In this document: positions 38,741 through 49,729 of the stretch, piece after piece
Layout: every line of letters starts with the position of its first letter
Numbering within the stretch: the stretch's first letter is position 1
Assembly: GCA_039180875.1 (NCBI GenBank)
Contig: JBCDCY010000008.1
Coordinates: 1-64,000 of the forward strand
Origin: JBCDCY01 sp039180875
GTDB taxonomy: Bacteria > Pseudomonadota > Alphaproteobacteria > Rhodobacterales > Rhodobacteraceae
Length of the DNA stretch: 64,000 bases
Reading direction: 5' to 3'
Made by a program: the position numbers and the translations under genes
Notes under the pieces: generated by a model
The model's database searches: none
What the model was told of the DNA's origin: nothing
What the model saw: the letters and a program-made list of their open reading frames with translations, nothing else

Positions 38741-40153
38741 GTGCTCCGCCGATGTGTCATTGCCCTCCTCGTTCTTTCTGGGCACGCCTTAGCCGGGGGC
38801 CAGGGATCCCCGGCCATGGCGAGCGAAGGGGCGTGCCCGCCCCTGCCGCTCATCCCCTACGAGCTCGACCCGACGCTCTTTCGGGATCTCGACTGCGATC
38901 CCGGACCGCTGAGCGCGCTGAAATTCGTGCCCCTCAGCCCCGATGGCGACATATTCGTCTCTTTCGGCGGCGAGGCGCGTCTGCGCTACGAGATCACCAC
39001 CAACCCGGGTTTCGGCGCCGGTGTGGAGGACGGCGACGGCGCCTTTCTCCATCGCTATGCCTTGTCGGCCGATCTTCAGGTGGGCCGCAATTTTAGGCTC
39101 TACGGCGAACTCGCCAGCGCCTTTGCCGAGGGCCAGTCGGAGGGGCCGGGCCCGGTCGACGAAAACGTGCTGGAGGCGCAGAACCTCTTCGTCGAATGGC
39201 GCGGCGATCTGCGTCCTGGGCTCGACAGCTTCGCCCGGTTCGGTCGGCAGGAGCTCAACATCGGCTCCGGTCGCCTGGTCAGCATCCGGGACGGGCCGAA
39301 TGTCCGGCGCACCTTCGACGGCGTCCGGCTGGGTCTGGCGGGCAATGACTGGCTTGTCGAAGGCTTCGGCTTCGGCGTGCGCGACGACGAGGCGGGCGTG
39401 TTCGACGACGACATCCTCGATGAGGAGCTGATCTGGGGCGTCTACGCCACACTCGACGACGCGCCGCTGCTGCCCGGCAGCGCCGAATTCTTCTACCTCG
39501 GCTTCGACGAGAACGACGCGGTGTTCGACCAAGGCGCGGCGGACGAGACCCGGCATACCATCGGGACGCGCCTTTACGGCAGCCAGGGTCGCTGGGACTG
39601 GAATTGGGAGGCGATGGCCCAATTCGGCTCGTTCGGCGATGCCCGCATCTTCGCCTGGACGGTGGCGAGCGACACCGGCTACACCTTCGCCGACACGCCG
39701 TGGCGGCCCCGCGTCGCGCTCAACACCAACATCGCGAGCGGCGACGACGACCCGAACGATCCGGATCTTCAGACCTTCAATCCGCTCTTCCCGCGGGGCA
39801 ACTATTTCTCCGAAGCCGCGGTCCTCGGCCCGCAGAACTTCTTCAATGCCCATGTGTTCCTGACGGTCCATCCGACGGAGCGGCTGACGGTGACGGCCGA
39901 CGTCAACAGCTTCTTCCGGCTCGACACCGATGACGCCGTCTATGCGCCGGCGGGGTTCGTGATCGCGCCCGGCGATGGCAGCGACGCGCGCTTCGTCGGA
40001 TCCTCCGTCTCGGTCAGCGCCGAGTACGAACTGACGCGCAACCTTCTCGTCACCGGGATCTACACCCATTTCGAACCCGGCAGCGTATTGGAAGACACCA
40101 GCCCCGGCGCCTCGATCGACTTCGTTGAGGTGACGCTCCGCCTGCGCTTCTAG
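38741..40153 (+). CDS. Alginate-export-family outer membrane channel
   Basis: 470 residues from a GTG at 38741, with a signal peptide (L-R-R-C-V-I-A-L-L-V-L-S-G-H-A-L-A). The mature protein is built of alternating beta strands with repeated G-E-A-R-L-R-Y-E, F-A-R-F-G-R-Q-E-L-N-I-G and F-D-G-V-R-L-G-like turns. It ends L-R-L-R-F, with the C-terminal Phe usual for beta-barrel assembly. The fold is that of the alginate exporter AlgE/porin group; in catabolic settings relatives take up or export small aromatics. The frame extends upstream, but that would lack a signal peptide at the N-terminus. Confidence 0.78.
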   Translation: MLRRCVIALLVLSGHALAGGQGSPAMASEGACPPLPLIPYELDPTLFRDLDCDPGPLSALKFVPLSPDGDIFVSFGGEARLRYEITTNPGFGAGVEDGDGAFLHRYALSADLQVGRNFRLYGELASAFAEGQSEGPGPVDENVLEAQNLFVEWRGDLRPGLDSFARFGRQELNIGSGRLVSIRDGPNVRRTFDGVRLGLAGNDWLVEGFGFGVRDDEAGVFDDDILDEELIWGVYATLDDAPLLPGSAEFFYLGFDENDAVFDQGAADETRHTIGTRLYGSQGRWDWNWEAMAQFGSFGDARIFAWTVASDTGYTFADTPWRPRVALNTNIASGDDDPNDPDLQTFNPLFPRGNYFSEAAVLGPQNFFNAHVFLTVHPTERLTVTADVNSFFRLDTDDAVYAPAGFVIAPGDGSDARFVGSSVSVSAEYELTRNLLVTGIYTHFEPGSVLEDTSPGASIDFVEVTLRLRF

Positions 40154-40195
40154 GGCGCTGGACGCTTCCGCGCCTACGGGCGCGTCGCGGGATCG

Positions 40196-40223
40196 GCGGC
40201 GACCGGAGGTCCCCAGTCGCCGC
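40196..40223. terminator. GC-rich hairpin between convergent genes
   Basis: GCGGCGAC (40196-40203) pairs perfectly with GTCGCCGC (40216-40223) across 12 nt. It sits in the 112-bp gap between the convergent porin and binding-protein genes, suiting a bidirectional terminator, though no T-run follows. Confidence 0.5.
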
Positions 40224-40265
40224 GCCGCAACGTGACCCCGACTGTGCGTAAGGCCCGGCCCCGGC

Positions 40266-41162
40266 TCAGTCCGTCCAACGCTCGAGCAACCCAGGCCGCG
40301 CTTCGAGATAGGCCTCCACCGCCGCGCGCGGCGCCATACCCTCGACGTTCACCTGGTAGTCGAGCCGATTGAGATCCTCGAGGCTGACGTTGATCCGTGA
40401 GAGGGCGGAGAGAAGCGCGGGATCGGCCGAGCGCGCCCAGGCGCGATTGGCGGCCAGGAACGTCGCCTCTCGACCGCCGAAGACACCCTGCGGTTCGACC
40501 AGCGGCCTGACGTCGAAGGCTTCGTTCATGTACTGCGGCTCCCAAAGCGGGAAGACGATCCACGCGCGGTTCTCGATGGCCTCGCCCAGCGCGGCGTTCC
40601 AGCTGTCGACGGTCCCCGCCTCGACCTCGAAACCGACCGCGTCGAGCCCGTATTGCTCCACGACCGCGACCGATTTGTCGTACATCGACGTGCCCCGGTG
40701 GATCGACGGGATCACCTTCTGAAACCGCTCGGCCATCTCGGGATCGGCCAGGTCGTTCACGGACTGCACGCTCTCGTCCACATAGTCCGGCACGACGAAG
40801 AACGAGACGCCGTTCTGGAAGATGGCGCCGAGCGTGATGATCTCGTCCTTATGCGCCTCCCAATAGGTGTCGTGGCCGTAGGGCAGCCAGATCGACGTCA
40901 GGATGTCCGCCTCGCCGTTGGCGAGCGCCGGAAAGAGATCCGGGTGCACGCCGTCGAGATACGTCACCGAGAACCCCTCCTCTTCCGCGACGATTTCGAC
41001 GAAGGCGGCATTGATCGAATACATCGACAACGGCAGGCGCGCGACGGTGATGGTCTTGTCGGCATCGGTCGAAGCGGCCGCGGCCGTCTCAGCCGAGGCG
41101 GGCCCGACGACGGCGAGAGCGGCTGCGAGGGCGGTCGCCATCGCGGAAGGTCTGCGGGTCAT
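40266..41162 (-). CDS. Orphan substrate-binding protein, glycine-betaine (OpuAC/ProX)-like
   Basis: 298 residues with a signal peptide (ending V-G-P-A-S-A-E-T) and the periplasmic type-II binding fold: I-T-V-A-R-L-P-L-S, S-I-W-L-P-Y-G-H-D-T-Y-W-E, W-I-V-F-P-L-W-E-P-Q-Y-M-N-E, and aromatic residues (W, Y, F) in the likely ligand pocket, as in betaine/choline binders. No permease or ATPase gene is adjacent. It could serve a distant ABC transporter or a sensory system. SD AAAGGA is 8 bp before the ATG. The 208 bp upstream hold no gene. Confidence 0.8.
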   Translation of the reverse strand: MTRRPSAMATALAAALAVVGPASAETAAAASTDADKTITVARLPLSMYSINAAFVEIVAEEEGFSVTYLDGVHPDLFPALANGEADILTSIWLPYGHDTYWEAHKDEIITLGAIFQNGVSFFVVPDYVDESVQSVNDLADPEMAERFQKVIPSIHRGTSMYDKSVAVVEQYGLDAVGFEVEAGTVDSWNAALGEAIENRAWIVFPLWEPQYMNEAFDVRPLVEPQGVFGGREATFLAANRAWARSADPALLSALSRINVSLEDLNRLDYQVNVEGMAPRAAVEAYLEARPGLLERWTD

Positions 41163-41370
41163 GGACTGGTCCTTTCGGTCTCTGATGCGGAGGGCTGGGG
41201 GGCGATCCGGCGCGTGCACGCTCTGATCGTTTCCTCGGGACGATGTATCCGCCGGACGCACGCGTGCCTTCCGAGATTGCGATGACGCTTTCTGCGAAAC
41301 GAACGTTCTCGGACACCGGACCTTGGGCCGAGATCGGGGTCTGCCTTGATCGCCAACAGAGGCGGTCCGC

Positions 41371-42273
41371 TCACCCCGCCTCGGCCCGCATCGCCCCCGG
41401 CGTCATCCCGAACTGCGCCTTCATCGCGGTCGTGAAATGCCCCTGCGCGGCGAAGCCGCAGCGGTAGGCGATCTCGGCCAGCGGCGCGTCGGTGAACAGG
41501 ATCATCTCCCTCGCCCGCTCGCAGCGGCGGCGGCGGACATAGGCCCAGACCGCCTCCCCTGTCGCCGCCTTGAAGGAACGAGAGAAGTGGCCGGGGCTCA
41601 TGGCCGCAACGACAGCGAGTTCGCCGACCGAGAGAGGGTCGCCGTAATGCGCCTCGATATAGTCGAGCGCGCGCGTGATACGTGTGTCGTCGGCCCGGAT
41701 CCGGCCGATCTCGAACCGCGCCCCGAACCCCGACAACTGGGCAAGCAGCTGAAGGGTCAGCCCGTCGAGATGAAGGCTCGCCGCCGCTCCGTCGCGCGCC
41801 GACACGTCCCACATCGTCGCCATGATGCGCGATGCGGCGGGCACGACGTGCATCTGGCCGAAGAAGGCGTGCAGGGGCTCGGTCCCACCGCCCCCGTCCG
41901 GCAGAAAGCGCGACTGCCAGTCGGCCGGTATCGCCGCCACGAGAAGCCGGTGGGGATCGGAGACGCGGAAGCGGACCTCCGTATCCGGCGGTGCGATGGT
42001 GATCGACTGCTCTTCGGTGCGCTCGTGGTTCACCCCGCCATCGCCGACGTCGATCAGCACGTTACGGCAGGCATCGTGCGTCAGGGCGATGACGTATTCG
42101 GGCACCTTCGCGTCGATCAGGTCGAGCGGTTCCTGCTCGACCTCGATCATCGTCACGCCGAGGGAGCCTTGAAACCGGTGCTCCTGCGGAAAGCGGGCAT
42201 AGGCCGACCCCCGGTAGAAGTCGGACAACGAGCCGAAGGATCGCTCGGCGGCGGCGTGCGACGGGCTAGTCAT
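41371..42273 (-). CDS. AraC family transcriptional regulator
   Basis: 300 residues. The N-terminal ~190 residues form a divergent cupin-like domain (I-E-V-E-Q-E-P-L-D-L-I-D-A); the C-terminal HTH pair is intact: L-S-V-G-E-L-A-V-V-A-A-M-S-P-G-H-F-S-R-S-F-K and I-A-Y-R-C-G-F-A-A-Q-G-H-F-T-T-A-M-K. Not close to the tandem AraC pair at 34 kb. Located downstream of the next AraC gene on the same strand and upstream of the binding-protein gene, which it may control. Confidence 0.9.
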   Translation of the reverse strand: MTSPSHAAAERSFGSLSDFYRGSAYARFPQEHRFQGSLGVTMIEVEQEPLDLIDAKVPEYVIALTHDACRNVLIDVGDGGVNHERTEEQSITIAPPDTEVRFRVSDPHRLLVAAIPADWQSRFLPDGGGGTEPLHAFFGQMHVVPAASRIMATMWDVSARDGAAASLHLDGLTLQLLAQLSGFGARFEIGRIRADDTRITRALDYIEAHYGDPLSVGELAVVAAMSPGHFSRSFKAATGEAVWAYVRRRRCERAREMILFTDAPLAEIAYRCGFAAQGHFTTAMKAQFGMTPGAMRAEAG

Positions 42274-42582
42274 GCGGACCGGGCCGCCCCTGCATGCACT
42301 CAGGCAACGTCTCCCGCGGATCGGCCGTCAGCACAGGCTTCGACACAGGTGCCATGATCCTCTCAATACGTCCGTGGCCGCGCCCTACGACCGATGATCG
42401 CTTGGCCGGCGCCTCTCGCGCGGGTCGATCCTCGGCTCCCGCCAGAGTCCCGACGCCAGGAAATTCGAGCCGGTTCGAGGGCCGTCGAAAGCCGTCGTAC
42501 CGGCTGCATAGACAGGGAGAAGTAACACTGAGGCCGGCGCCGTATTTCACCGATCCGGGGGCGATTGCATGGATCGGGGCGT
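42274..42582. other. 309-bp gap between two AraC genes
   Basis: No gene I can support well. On the minus strand there is a 29-codon frame (42355 to 42266) starting after GAGAGGATC and overlapping the AraC start by ATGA-style coupling; it might be a leader peptide. Otherwise I see no strong palindrome; the region probably holds the promoter of the 41.4-42.3 kb AraC gene. Confidence 0.3.
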
Positions 42583-43359
42583 TCAGCCCTTTTTTCGATA
42601 GGCGCCTGGAGAGTCGCCGGTGATCTGCTTGAAGACCCGGTTCAGATGGCTCTGGCTGGAGAAGCCGCAGGCGAGCGCGATGTCGCTGAGGGTCCGGTCG
42701 GTCTCAATCAGCAGCTTTGCGGCGTGGCGGACGCGCTGCTCCTGCACATAGACCGAGGGCGCCATGCCGAGGCTCGCGCGGAAGCGGCGTGAGAAGGTGT
42801 CGGGCGAGAGGTCGGCAATCTCGGCAAGGGCGTTCAGCCCGATGTCGCGCCCGACATTGGCGCTTACATACTCCGCGACGGTCTTCAGCGTTCGGCGCGA
42901 CAGCGGGCCGCCCGCCCCGCCATGTACCGGCTGCCGCCCGTCCGATCGGGCGAGCTGGCGGGCGATCAGGCTGACGAACGCATCCATGAAGGACAGCTCG
43001 GGCTCCGCGCCATCCTCGATCTCCCGCGCCAAGCCGCCGAGCATCCCCTCGATCAGAGCGTCGCTGGCGTTGACGCGAGGTCCGAGCGCGGCGAGCTCGG
43101 CCAGCGCCGGGATCTCTTCGGCCGCGCGGGGATGGATGAAGAGCCCCGCATAGTCGAGATCGGCGTCGATGTACCAGGACTGGCGATCGGCAAGCGCTGG
43201 GATGAAGGTCAGGGCACCTGCGCGGTCGATACCTTCATAGACCTGCTTGCCCCCGATCTTCGAGCCGGTGAGCGCGGTGCCGCCGCGCACCGTCAGGATC
43301 AGCGAATGCCAACCGCTCTGCTGAAACAGCTCCGCATCCTGTCCGGTCCACTGCTTCAC
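42583..43359 (-). CDS. AraC family transcriptional regulator, N-terminus uncertain
   Basis: 258 residues from GTG 43359. The C-terminal HTH pair is clear: I-G-L-N-A-L-A-E-I-A-D-L-S-P-D-T-F-S-R-R-F and I-A-L-A-C-G-F-S-S-Q-S-H-L-N-R-V-F-K. The reading frame stays open for ~40 codons upstream and reads sensibly (for example K-I-I-A-T-R-T-K-A-G-E-V-L-D-R-V-D-R-S-W), but has no ATG, GTG or TTG before 43359. Either the protein is short or an upstream start has been lost. The upstream neighbour is a broken gene, consistent with decay here. Confidence 0.8.
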   Translation of the reverse strand: MKQWTGQDAELFQQSGWHSLILTVRGGTALTGSKIGGKQVYEGIDRAGALTFIPALADRQSWYIDADLDYAGLFIHPRAAEEIPALAELAALGPRVNASDALIEGMLGGLAREIEDGAEPELSFMDAFVSLIARQLARSDGRQPVHGGAGGPLSRRTLKTVAEYVSANVGRDIGLNALAEIADLSPDTFSRRFRASLGMAPSVYVQEQRVRHAAKLLIETDRTLSDIALACGFSSQSHLNRVFKQITGDSPGAYRKKG

Positions 43360-43457
43360 GGCGAAGTGGATGTCTCCACCCCGCCACGACCGATCGACCC
43401 GATCGAGGACCTCGCCCGCCTTGGTCCGGGTCGCGATGATCTTGCGCTTGTCCGACG

Positions 43458-43734
43458 CTATTCCCCTGGATCCTTGCGCGGCAGAGAGATGTGCTCATGC
43501 ACGATCTTCCATGCGCCATCGCGCTTTTTCATCAGGACGGTTCCTTGGGCCGGCCCGATGAAGACTGCCCCGTCGAGCGCCAAGCCGTAGTTGTCGATGT
43601 AGAGCGTGGCCCAGGCCATGGTCTCCGACACCACGTTCACGCCGAGACTATCCTGCTGGATGTCGAACCGCCACTCATCCCTGGACCGGACAAAGGGCTG
43701 CCAGACTGAGGAGAACAGGGCGAATCGCGATCAT
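43458..43734 (-). pseudogene. Frameshifted remnant of a small exported NTF2/SnoaL-like protein
   Basis: An ATG at 43734, overlapping the WD40 stop (ATGA), begins a signal-peptide-like string (M-I-A-I-R-P-V-L-L-S-L-A-A-L) that ends at a stop after 19 codons. In another frame the same region continues with R-D-E-W-R-F-D-I-Q-Q and A-M-K-like strands ending W-K-I-V-H-E-H-I-S-L-P, the typical end of NTF2/SnoaL-like domains, up to a TAG at 43458. Only ~75 residues of the domain remain, less than a full fold, so an internal deletion plus frameshift is the simplest reading. A GTG start at 43640 for a tiny protein is the alternative. Confidence 0.55.
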
Positions 43735-44705
43735 GTCTTCGGCTCCCATGGATAGAGGCCGCCATCGGCCGTTCCGGCCAGAAGCCGGCCGCCCGGGAGG
43801 ACGGCGAGGGACCGTACGGCGGAGGGCAGTGTGACGCTGTCCAAGATGGTGGACGCGTCGATCGTCCAGGCGTGCAGGGTGCCGTCGAACGCGCCCGTGA
43901 CCGCAACCTCGCCTCCCGGCAGGACGGCGACCGCGTCGATGCGGTCGCCATGCCCGCGATACTGTCCGATGGCGCGGCGGGTCTGAAGGCTCCAGACGAT
44001 GGCGGTGCCGTCCCAGGAGCCGGAGACGATGCGGTCGTTGCCGGCGAAGGCGATCGCCCAGACCGGGCGTTCGTGGCCCGTCAGGGTCGTGAGCGCGGCT
44101 CCCGTTCCGACATCCCAGAGCCGTATGGACTGGTCCCATGAGACCGTCGCGAGCAGGGTGCCGTCGGGCGATATGGCGGCCGCCTCTACCCCGCCCGCAT
44201 GGCCGGCCAAGACATGCAGGGGCCGGTCACTGGCCACCGTGTGAAGACGCGCCGTCCGGTCGCGGGAGGTGGTGGCGAAGCGCTGGCCGTCGGGGTGAAA
44301 GGCAGCGCCATAGACGGTGTGGGAGTGGTCGGAGACGGTACGGATCCGGCGCCCCTCCTCCAGGTCCCAGAGGATCGCCGTGCGGTCGGCGGAGCCCGAC
44401 ACCGCGAACCGCCCGTCGGGCGAGACGGCCACGACCTCGGCTGCCCCGCCGTGACGTCCAAGCGCGCGCGCCTCGCCCGCGGCGCCCGTCAGGCGCAGGA
44501 CCCTGCCGTCCTGCAAGCCGCAGAGGACCTCGTCGCCCGATCGCGACGCGGCGAGGCCGAGCACCGCCGATCCGAGATCGAGGCGGCGTCCCAGCCCGGC
44601 ATCCGCCCGGACGATCCGGGGAGCGCAGACGGCCAATGCGAGGCCGCCCGCCAGAACCTCCCGTCGGCGGAGCGGAGGAGCGGTCCAGGCGCGCGCCCGG
44701 GCCAT
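43731..44705 (-). CDS. Tat-exported WD40 beta-propeller protein in Mo-hydroxylase cluster
   Basis: 324 residues. The N-terminus has a twin-arginine signal (L-R-R-R-E-V-L-A-G-G) cut near R-A-D-A. The mature part is a WD40 propeller of about six to seven repeats, for example D-R-T-A-I-L-W-D-L-E, D-R-T-A-R-L-H-T-V, D-Q-S-I-R-L-W-D-V and W-D-G-T-A-I-V-W-S-L, separated by G-H-x-type turns. No haem motif (CxxCH) is present. It directly follows the IorA-type subunit gene. Periplasmic WD40 domains next to molybdoenzymes may serve as docking or electron-carrier partners; this is inference. Confidence 0.85.
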   Translation of the reverse strand: MARARAWTAPPLRRREVLAGGLALAVCAPRIVRADAGLGRRLDLGSAVLGLAASRSGDEVLCGLQDGRVLRLTGAAGEARALGRHGGAAEVVAVSPDGRFAVSGSADRTAILWDLEEGRRIRTVSDHSHTVYGAAFHPDGQRFATTSRDRTARLHTVASDRPLHVLAGHAGGVEAAAISPDGTLLATVSWDQSIRLWDVGTGAALTTLTGHERPVWAIAFAGNDRIVSGSWDGTAIVWSLQTRRAIGQYRGHGDRIDAVAVLPGGEVAVTGAFDGTLHAWTIDASTILDSVTLPSAVRSLAVLPGGRLLAGTADGGLYPWEPKT

Positions 44706-44727
44706 GGTCGGATCTGCCGCGCCCCCC

Positions 44728-45183
44728 TCAGATCAGCGTCGCGGCGTCCTTGATGGCCTGACGGATGCGCATGTAGGTCGCGCAGCGGCAGAGATTGCCG
44801 GCCATCGCGTCGTCGATGGCGTCGTCGTCCGGCGCGCCGTTCCCTTGAAGAAGCGCCACCGCCGACATGATCTGACCGGACTGGCAGTAGCCGCACTGCG
44901 GCACGTCAATGGCGGCCCAGGCAGCGCGGATGGCATCGGCCTCCGGCCCCGCGACACCCTCGATCGTGGTGACGGCGGCGCCTTCCAGGCTGTCGAAGGG
45001 GGTGACGCAGGCCCGCCACGCCTCGCCATCGACATGCACCGTGCAGGCACCACATTGGGCGATGCCGCAGCCGAATTTCGTGCCGGTCATGCCGAGCCGG
45101 TCGCGCAGAACCCAAAGAAGCGGCGTGCCTTCCGGTGCATCGACTTCGGTTTCGGTCCCGTTGATGTTCAGGGTCATCCGCAT
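44728..45183 (-). CDS. (2Fe-2S) subunit of a molybdenum hydroxylase, IorA-type
   Basis: 151 residues with two [2Fe-2S] motifs: C-G-I-A-Q-C-G-A-C-T-V with an additional Cys later (W-R-A-C-V), and Q-C-G-Y-C-Q-S-G with N-L-C-R-C. No Tat signal is seen, so it is likely exported, if at all, with its partner, the Tat-signal-bearing IorB-like subunit. It forms the small subunit of the enzyme encoded just upstream (11 bp). No FAD subunit accompanies this pair, which is typical of isoquinoline-1-oxidoreductase-like enzymes. SD AAGGAG is well placed for the ATG at 45183. Confidence 0.88.
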   Translation of the reverse strand: MRMTLNINGTETEVDAPEGTPLLWVLRDRLGMTGTKFGCGIAQCGACTVHVDGEAWRACVTPFDSLEGAAVTTIEGVAGPEADAIRAAWAAIDVPQCGYCQSGQIMSAVALLQGNGAPDDDAIDDAMAGNLCRCATYMRIRQAIKDAATLI

Positions 45184-45194
45184 GGCATGGCTCC

Positions 45195-47507
<2,313 letters not shown>

Positions 47508-47525
47508 GCGTGGATCCTCCTGGTG

Positions 47526-49727
47526 TCAGAGTGCTGCGAGCAGCTTATCGGGTGAGATCGGCAGATCGTGGATGCGCAGGCCGGTCGCGTCGAAGACAGC
47601 GTTGGCGATGGCACCCGCCGCGCCGACGATGCCGAGCTCACCGATGCCCTTCACGCCCAGCGGGTTGGCGTGGCGGTCCTCGGGCTCGACGAAGACGACG
47701 TCGATGTCGGGAATGTCGGCATTCACGGGGATCAGGTAGTCGGCGAAGCTCGTGTTGACGTTCTGGCCGGTGACCAGGTCTGTGCGCGTCTCCTCCATCA
47801 GCGCCATGCCGATGCCCCATATCACCCCGCCGACGATCTGCGAGCGGGCGAGCTTGGGATTGATGATCCGCCCGCCGTCCATAGCGGTAACGTATCGCCG
47901 AATGCGCACGATGCCAGTGTCCGCGTCGACGCCGACCTCGCAGAAATGCGCGCCGAAGGCATGGATGCCGAAGCGATCCCACTCGTCGCCCGGCGCGACC
48001 GATGCCTCGGCGGTCAGCGGCACGTCGATGGTGGCAAGGGCGGCGGCAAGGTCGCCGTCGCTATCGGGCGCGCGCTGCACCGCGGCTGCCCGCGCCTGTT
48101 GACAGGCCGCGCGGACGGCGCTGCCGACGCTCGCCATGGTGCGCGAGCTGCCGATCACCGGCGCCTCGGGCAAGGCGCTATCGCCAAGATCGAAGCGGAC
48201 CTTCTCGAAGGGAAGCCCGAGCGTCTCGGCCGCGACCTGGGCCATCGTCGTGTAGGTGCCGACCCCGAAATCCAGCGTTCCGCTTTCGACGTGCGCCGTG
48301 CCGTCGGGATGGAGCGTGCAGCGCGCCGTCGCCGGGGCGCGAAAGCCCGGATAGACCGAGGACGCCATGCCGCGCCCGATCAGCCATGGCTCTTCGCGCC
48401 GGCGGCGGGGCCGGATCGGGCCGCTCTCCCAACCGAACCGGTCGGCGCCGACGGCATAGCACGCGCGAAGGCCCTTGCTGGACCAGGGTCGGTCGGCGCG
48501 CGGGTCGGTTTCGGCATAGTTCGTGAGCCGAAGCTCGATCGGGTCGATCCCGGTGGTGAAGGCCAATTCGTCCATCGCGGACTCGAGCGCGAAGATCCCG
48601 GGCGCCTTGCCCGGTGCGCGCGTCGAGGTCGGCACGCCCACGTCGAAGCGCACCAGCCGGTGCGAGGTGGATACGTTTGGACAGGCATAGAGTGCGCGCG
48701 TCGATTTCGCCGTCGCCTCGAGATACGTGTCATGGGCCGCTGTCGGCTGGATGTTGTCATGGGCAATCGCGGTCAGCCGTCCATCGGCGTCGGCACCCAA
48801 TCGCAGACGCTGCCGGTGGGCGGCGCGGTAGCCGACCATCGACGACATCTGATCGCGGCTCAGCACCAGCTTAACCGGTCGCGCCACGGCCCGCGCGGCG
48901 AGCGCTGCCAGTACGACATGGGGCCAGGCCCGGCCCTTGCCGCCGAAACCGCCGCCGACGAATTTTGAGATCACGCGGACATTCTCGCGCGGCAGGCCGA
49001 AGGCGGCCGCGATAGCGCCCTGACGGATATGCACGCCCTGGCTCGCGTCATGAAGCGTCAGCCGATCGCCCCGCCATTCGGCGAGCGTCGCATGCGGCTC
49101 CATCTGCTGATGGTGCTCCATCGGCGTGCTGTAGTCCTGGTCGACCGTGTGTGCCGCTTGGGCGAGCGCCGTCTCCGGATCGCCGCGCCGCGTGTCGACC
49201 GGATCGCCCGCCGGCATGAGCTGGCTTCCGGGCGGCAAGAACGGCGTCTGCGTGCGGAGCGCGGCGTCGAGATCGCTCCGCGGGATCTGCGCCTCATAGC
49301 GCGCCGAGACGAGCTTCGCGCCGTATTCCGCCGCCTCTAACGTTTCCGCGACGACCACCGCAATCGGCTGTCCGGGATATCTCACGCGGTCGTCCCGCAA
49401 CACCAGATGCAGTCCTTGATCTGGGCGTCCCCACAGCACGCCGCCCTCCGGCTCCTCCAGATCGGTGCGCGCGGGCGCGTGGTCGGGCCAGGGTGCGTCG
49501 GCATGGGTGATGACGGTGAGGACGCCGCGATGGGCCAGCGCACGGCTCGTGTCGATGCTGGCCACGCGGCCGCGCGCCACGGCGGCGTTCACCGCCACGG
49601 CGAAGGCGACACCTTCGGCCGGGACATCCGCCGAATAGCGGGCCTGACCGGTGACCTTGGCCAGGCCGTCGACCCGGTCGAGGGGCCGTCCAATGGCGGC
49701 GCCGGGGGGGATGGCACGCGTTGCCAT
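47526..49727 (-). CDS. Molybdopterin-binding subunit, PaoC-type (set 2)
   Basis: 733 residues, the size of aldehyde oxidoreductase subunit PaoC. Loops V-G-G-G-F-G-G-K-G (Mo-co) and G-I-G-E-L-G-I-V-G-A-A-G-A-I (catalytic Glu) are present; no signal is needed because the complex is exported with the Tat-bearing small subunit. It forms an enzyme with the [2Fe-2S] and FAD subunits directly upstream (2 bp gap). The substrate, probably an aromatic aldehyde or N-heterocycle, cannot be fixed from sequence. Confidence 0.88.
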   Translation of the reverse strand: MATRAIPPGAAIGRPLDRVDGLAKVTGQARYSADVPAEGVAFAVAVNAAVARGRVASIDTSRALAHRGVLTVITHADAPWPDHAPARTDLEEPEGGVLWGRPDQGLHLVLRDDRVRYPGQPIAVVVAETLEAAEYGAKLVSARYEAQIPRSDLDAALRTQTPFLPPGSQLMPAGDPVDTRRGDPETALAQAAHTVDQDYSTPMEHHQQMEPHATLAEWRGDRLTLHDASQGVHIRQGAIAAAFGLPRENVRVISKFVGGGFGGKGRAWPHVVLAALAARAVARPVKLVLSRDQMSSMVGYRAAHRQRLRLGADADGRLTAIAHDNIQPTAAHDTYLEATAKSTRALYACPNVSTSHRLVRFDVGVPTSTRAPGKAPGIFALESAMDELAFTTGIDPIELRLTNYAETDPRADRPWSSKGLRACYAVGADRFGWESGPIRPRRRREEPWLIGRGMASSVYPGFRAPATARCTLHPDGTAHVESGTLDFGVGTYTTMAQVAAETLGLPFEKVRFDLGDSALPEAPVIGSSRTMASVGSAVRAACQQARAAAVQRAPDSDGDLAAALATIDVPLTAEASVAPGDEWDRFGIHAFGAHFCEVGVDADTGIVRIRRYVTAMDGGRIINPKLARSQIVGGVIWGIGMALMEETRTDLVTGQNVNTSFADYLIPVNADIPDIDVVFVEPEDRHANPLGVKGIGELGIVGAAGAIANAVFDATGLRIHDLPISPDKLLAAL

Positions 49728-49729
49728 GG

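Noticed and set aside
42266..42355. 29-codon minus-strand frame overlapping the AraC start
   Set aside because: It has a plausible ribosome site, but no homology or codon evidence; kept only as a remark in the intergenic entry.
47568..48968. 466-codon open frame opposite the PaoC-type gene
   Set aside because: Antisense shadow; the minus-strand protein has complete Mo-co motifs.
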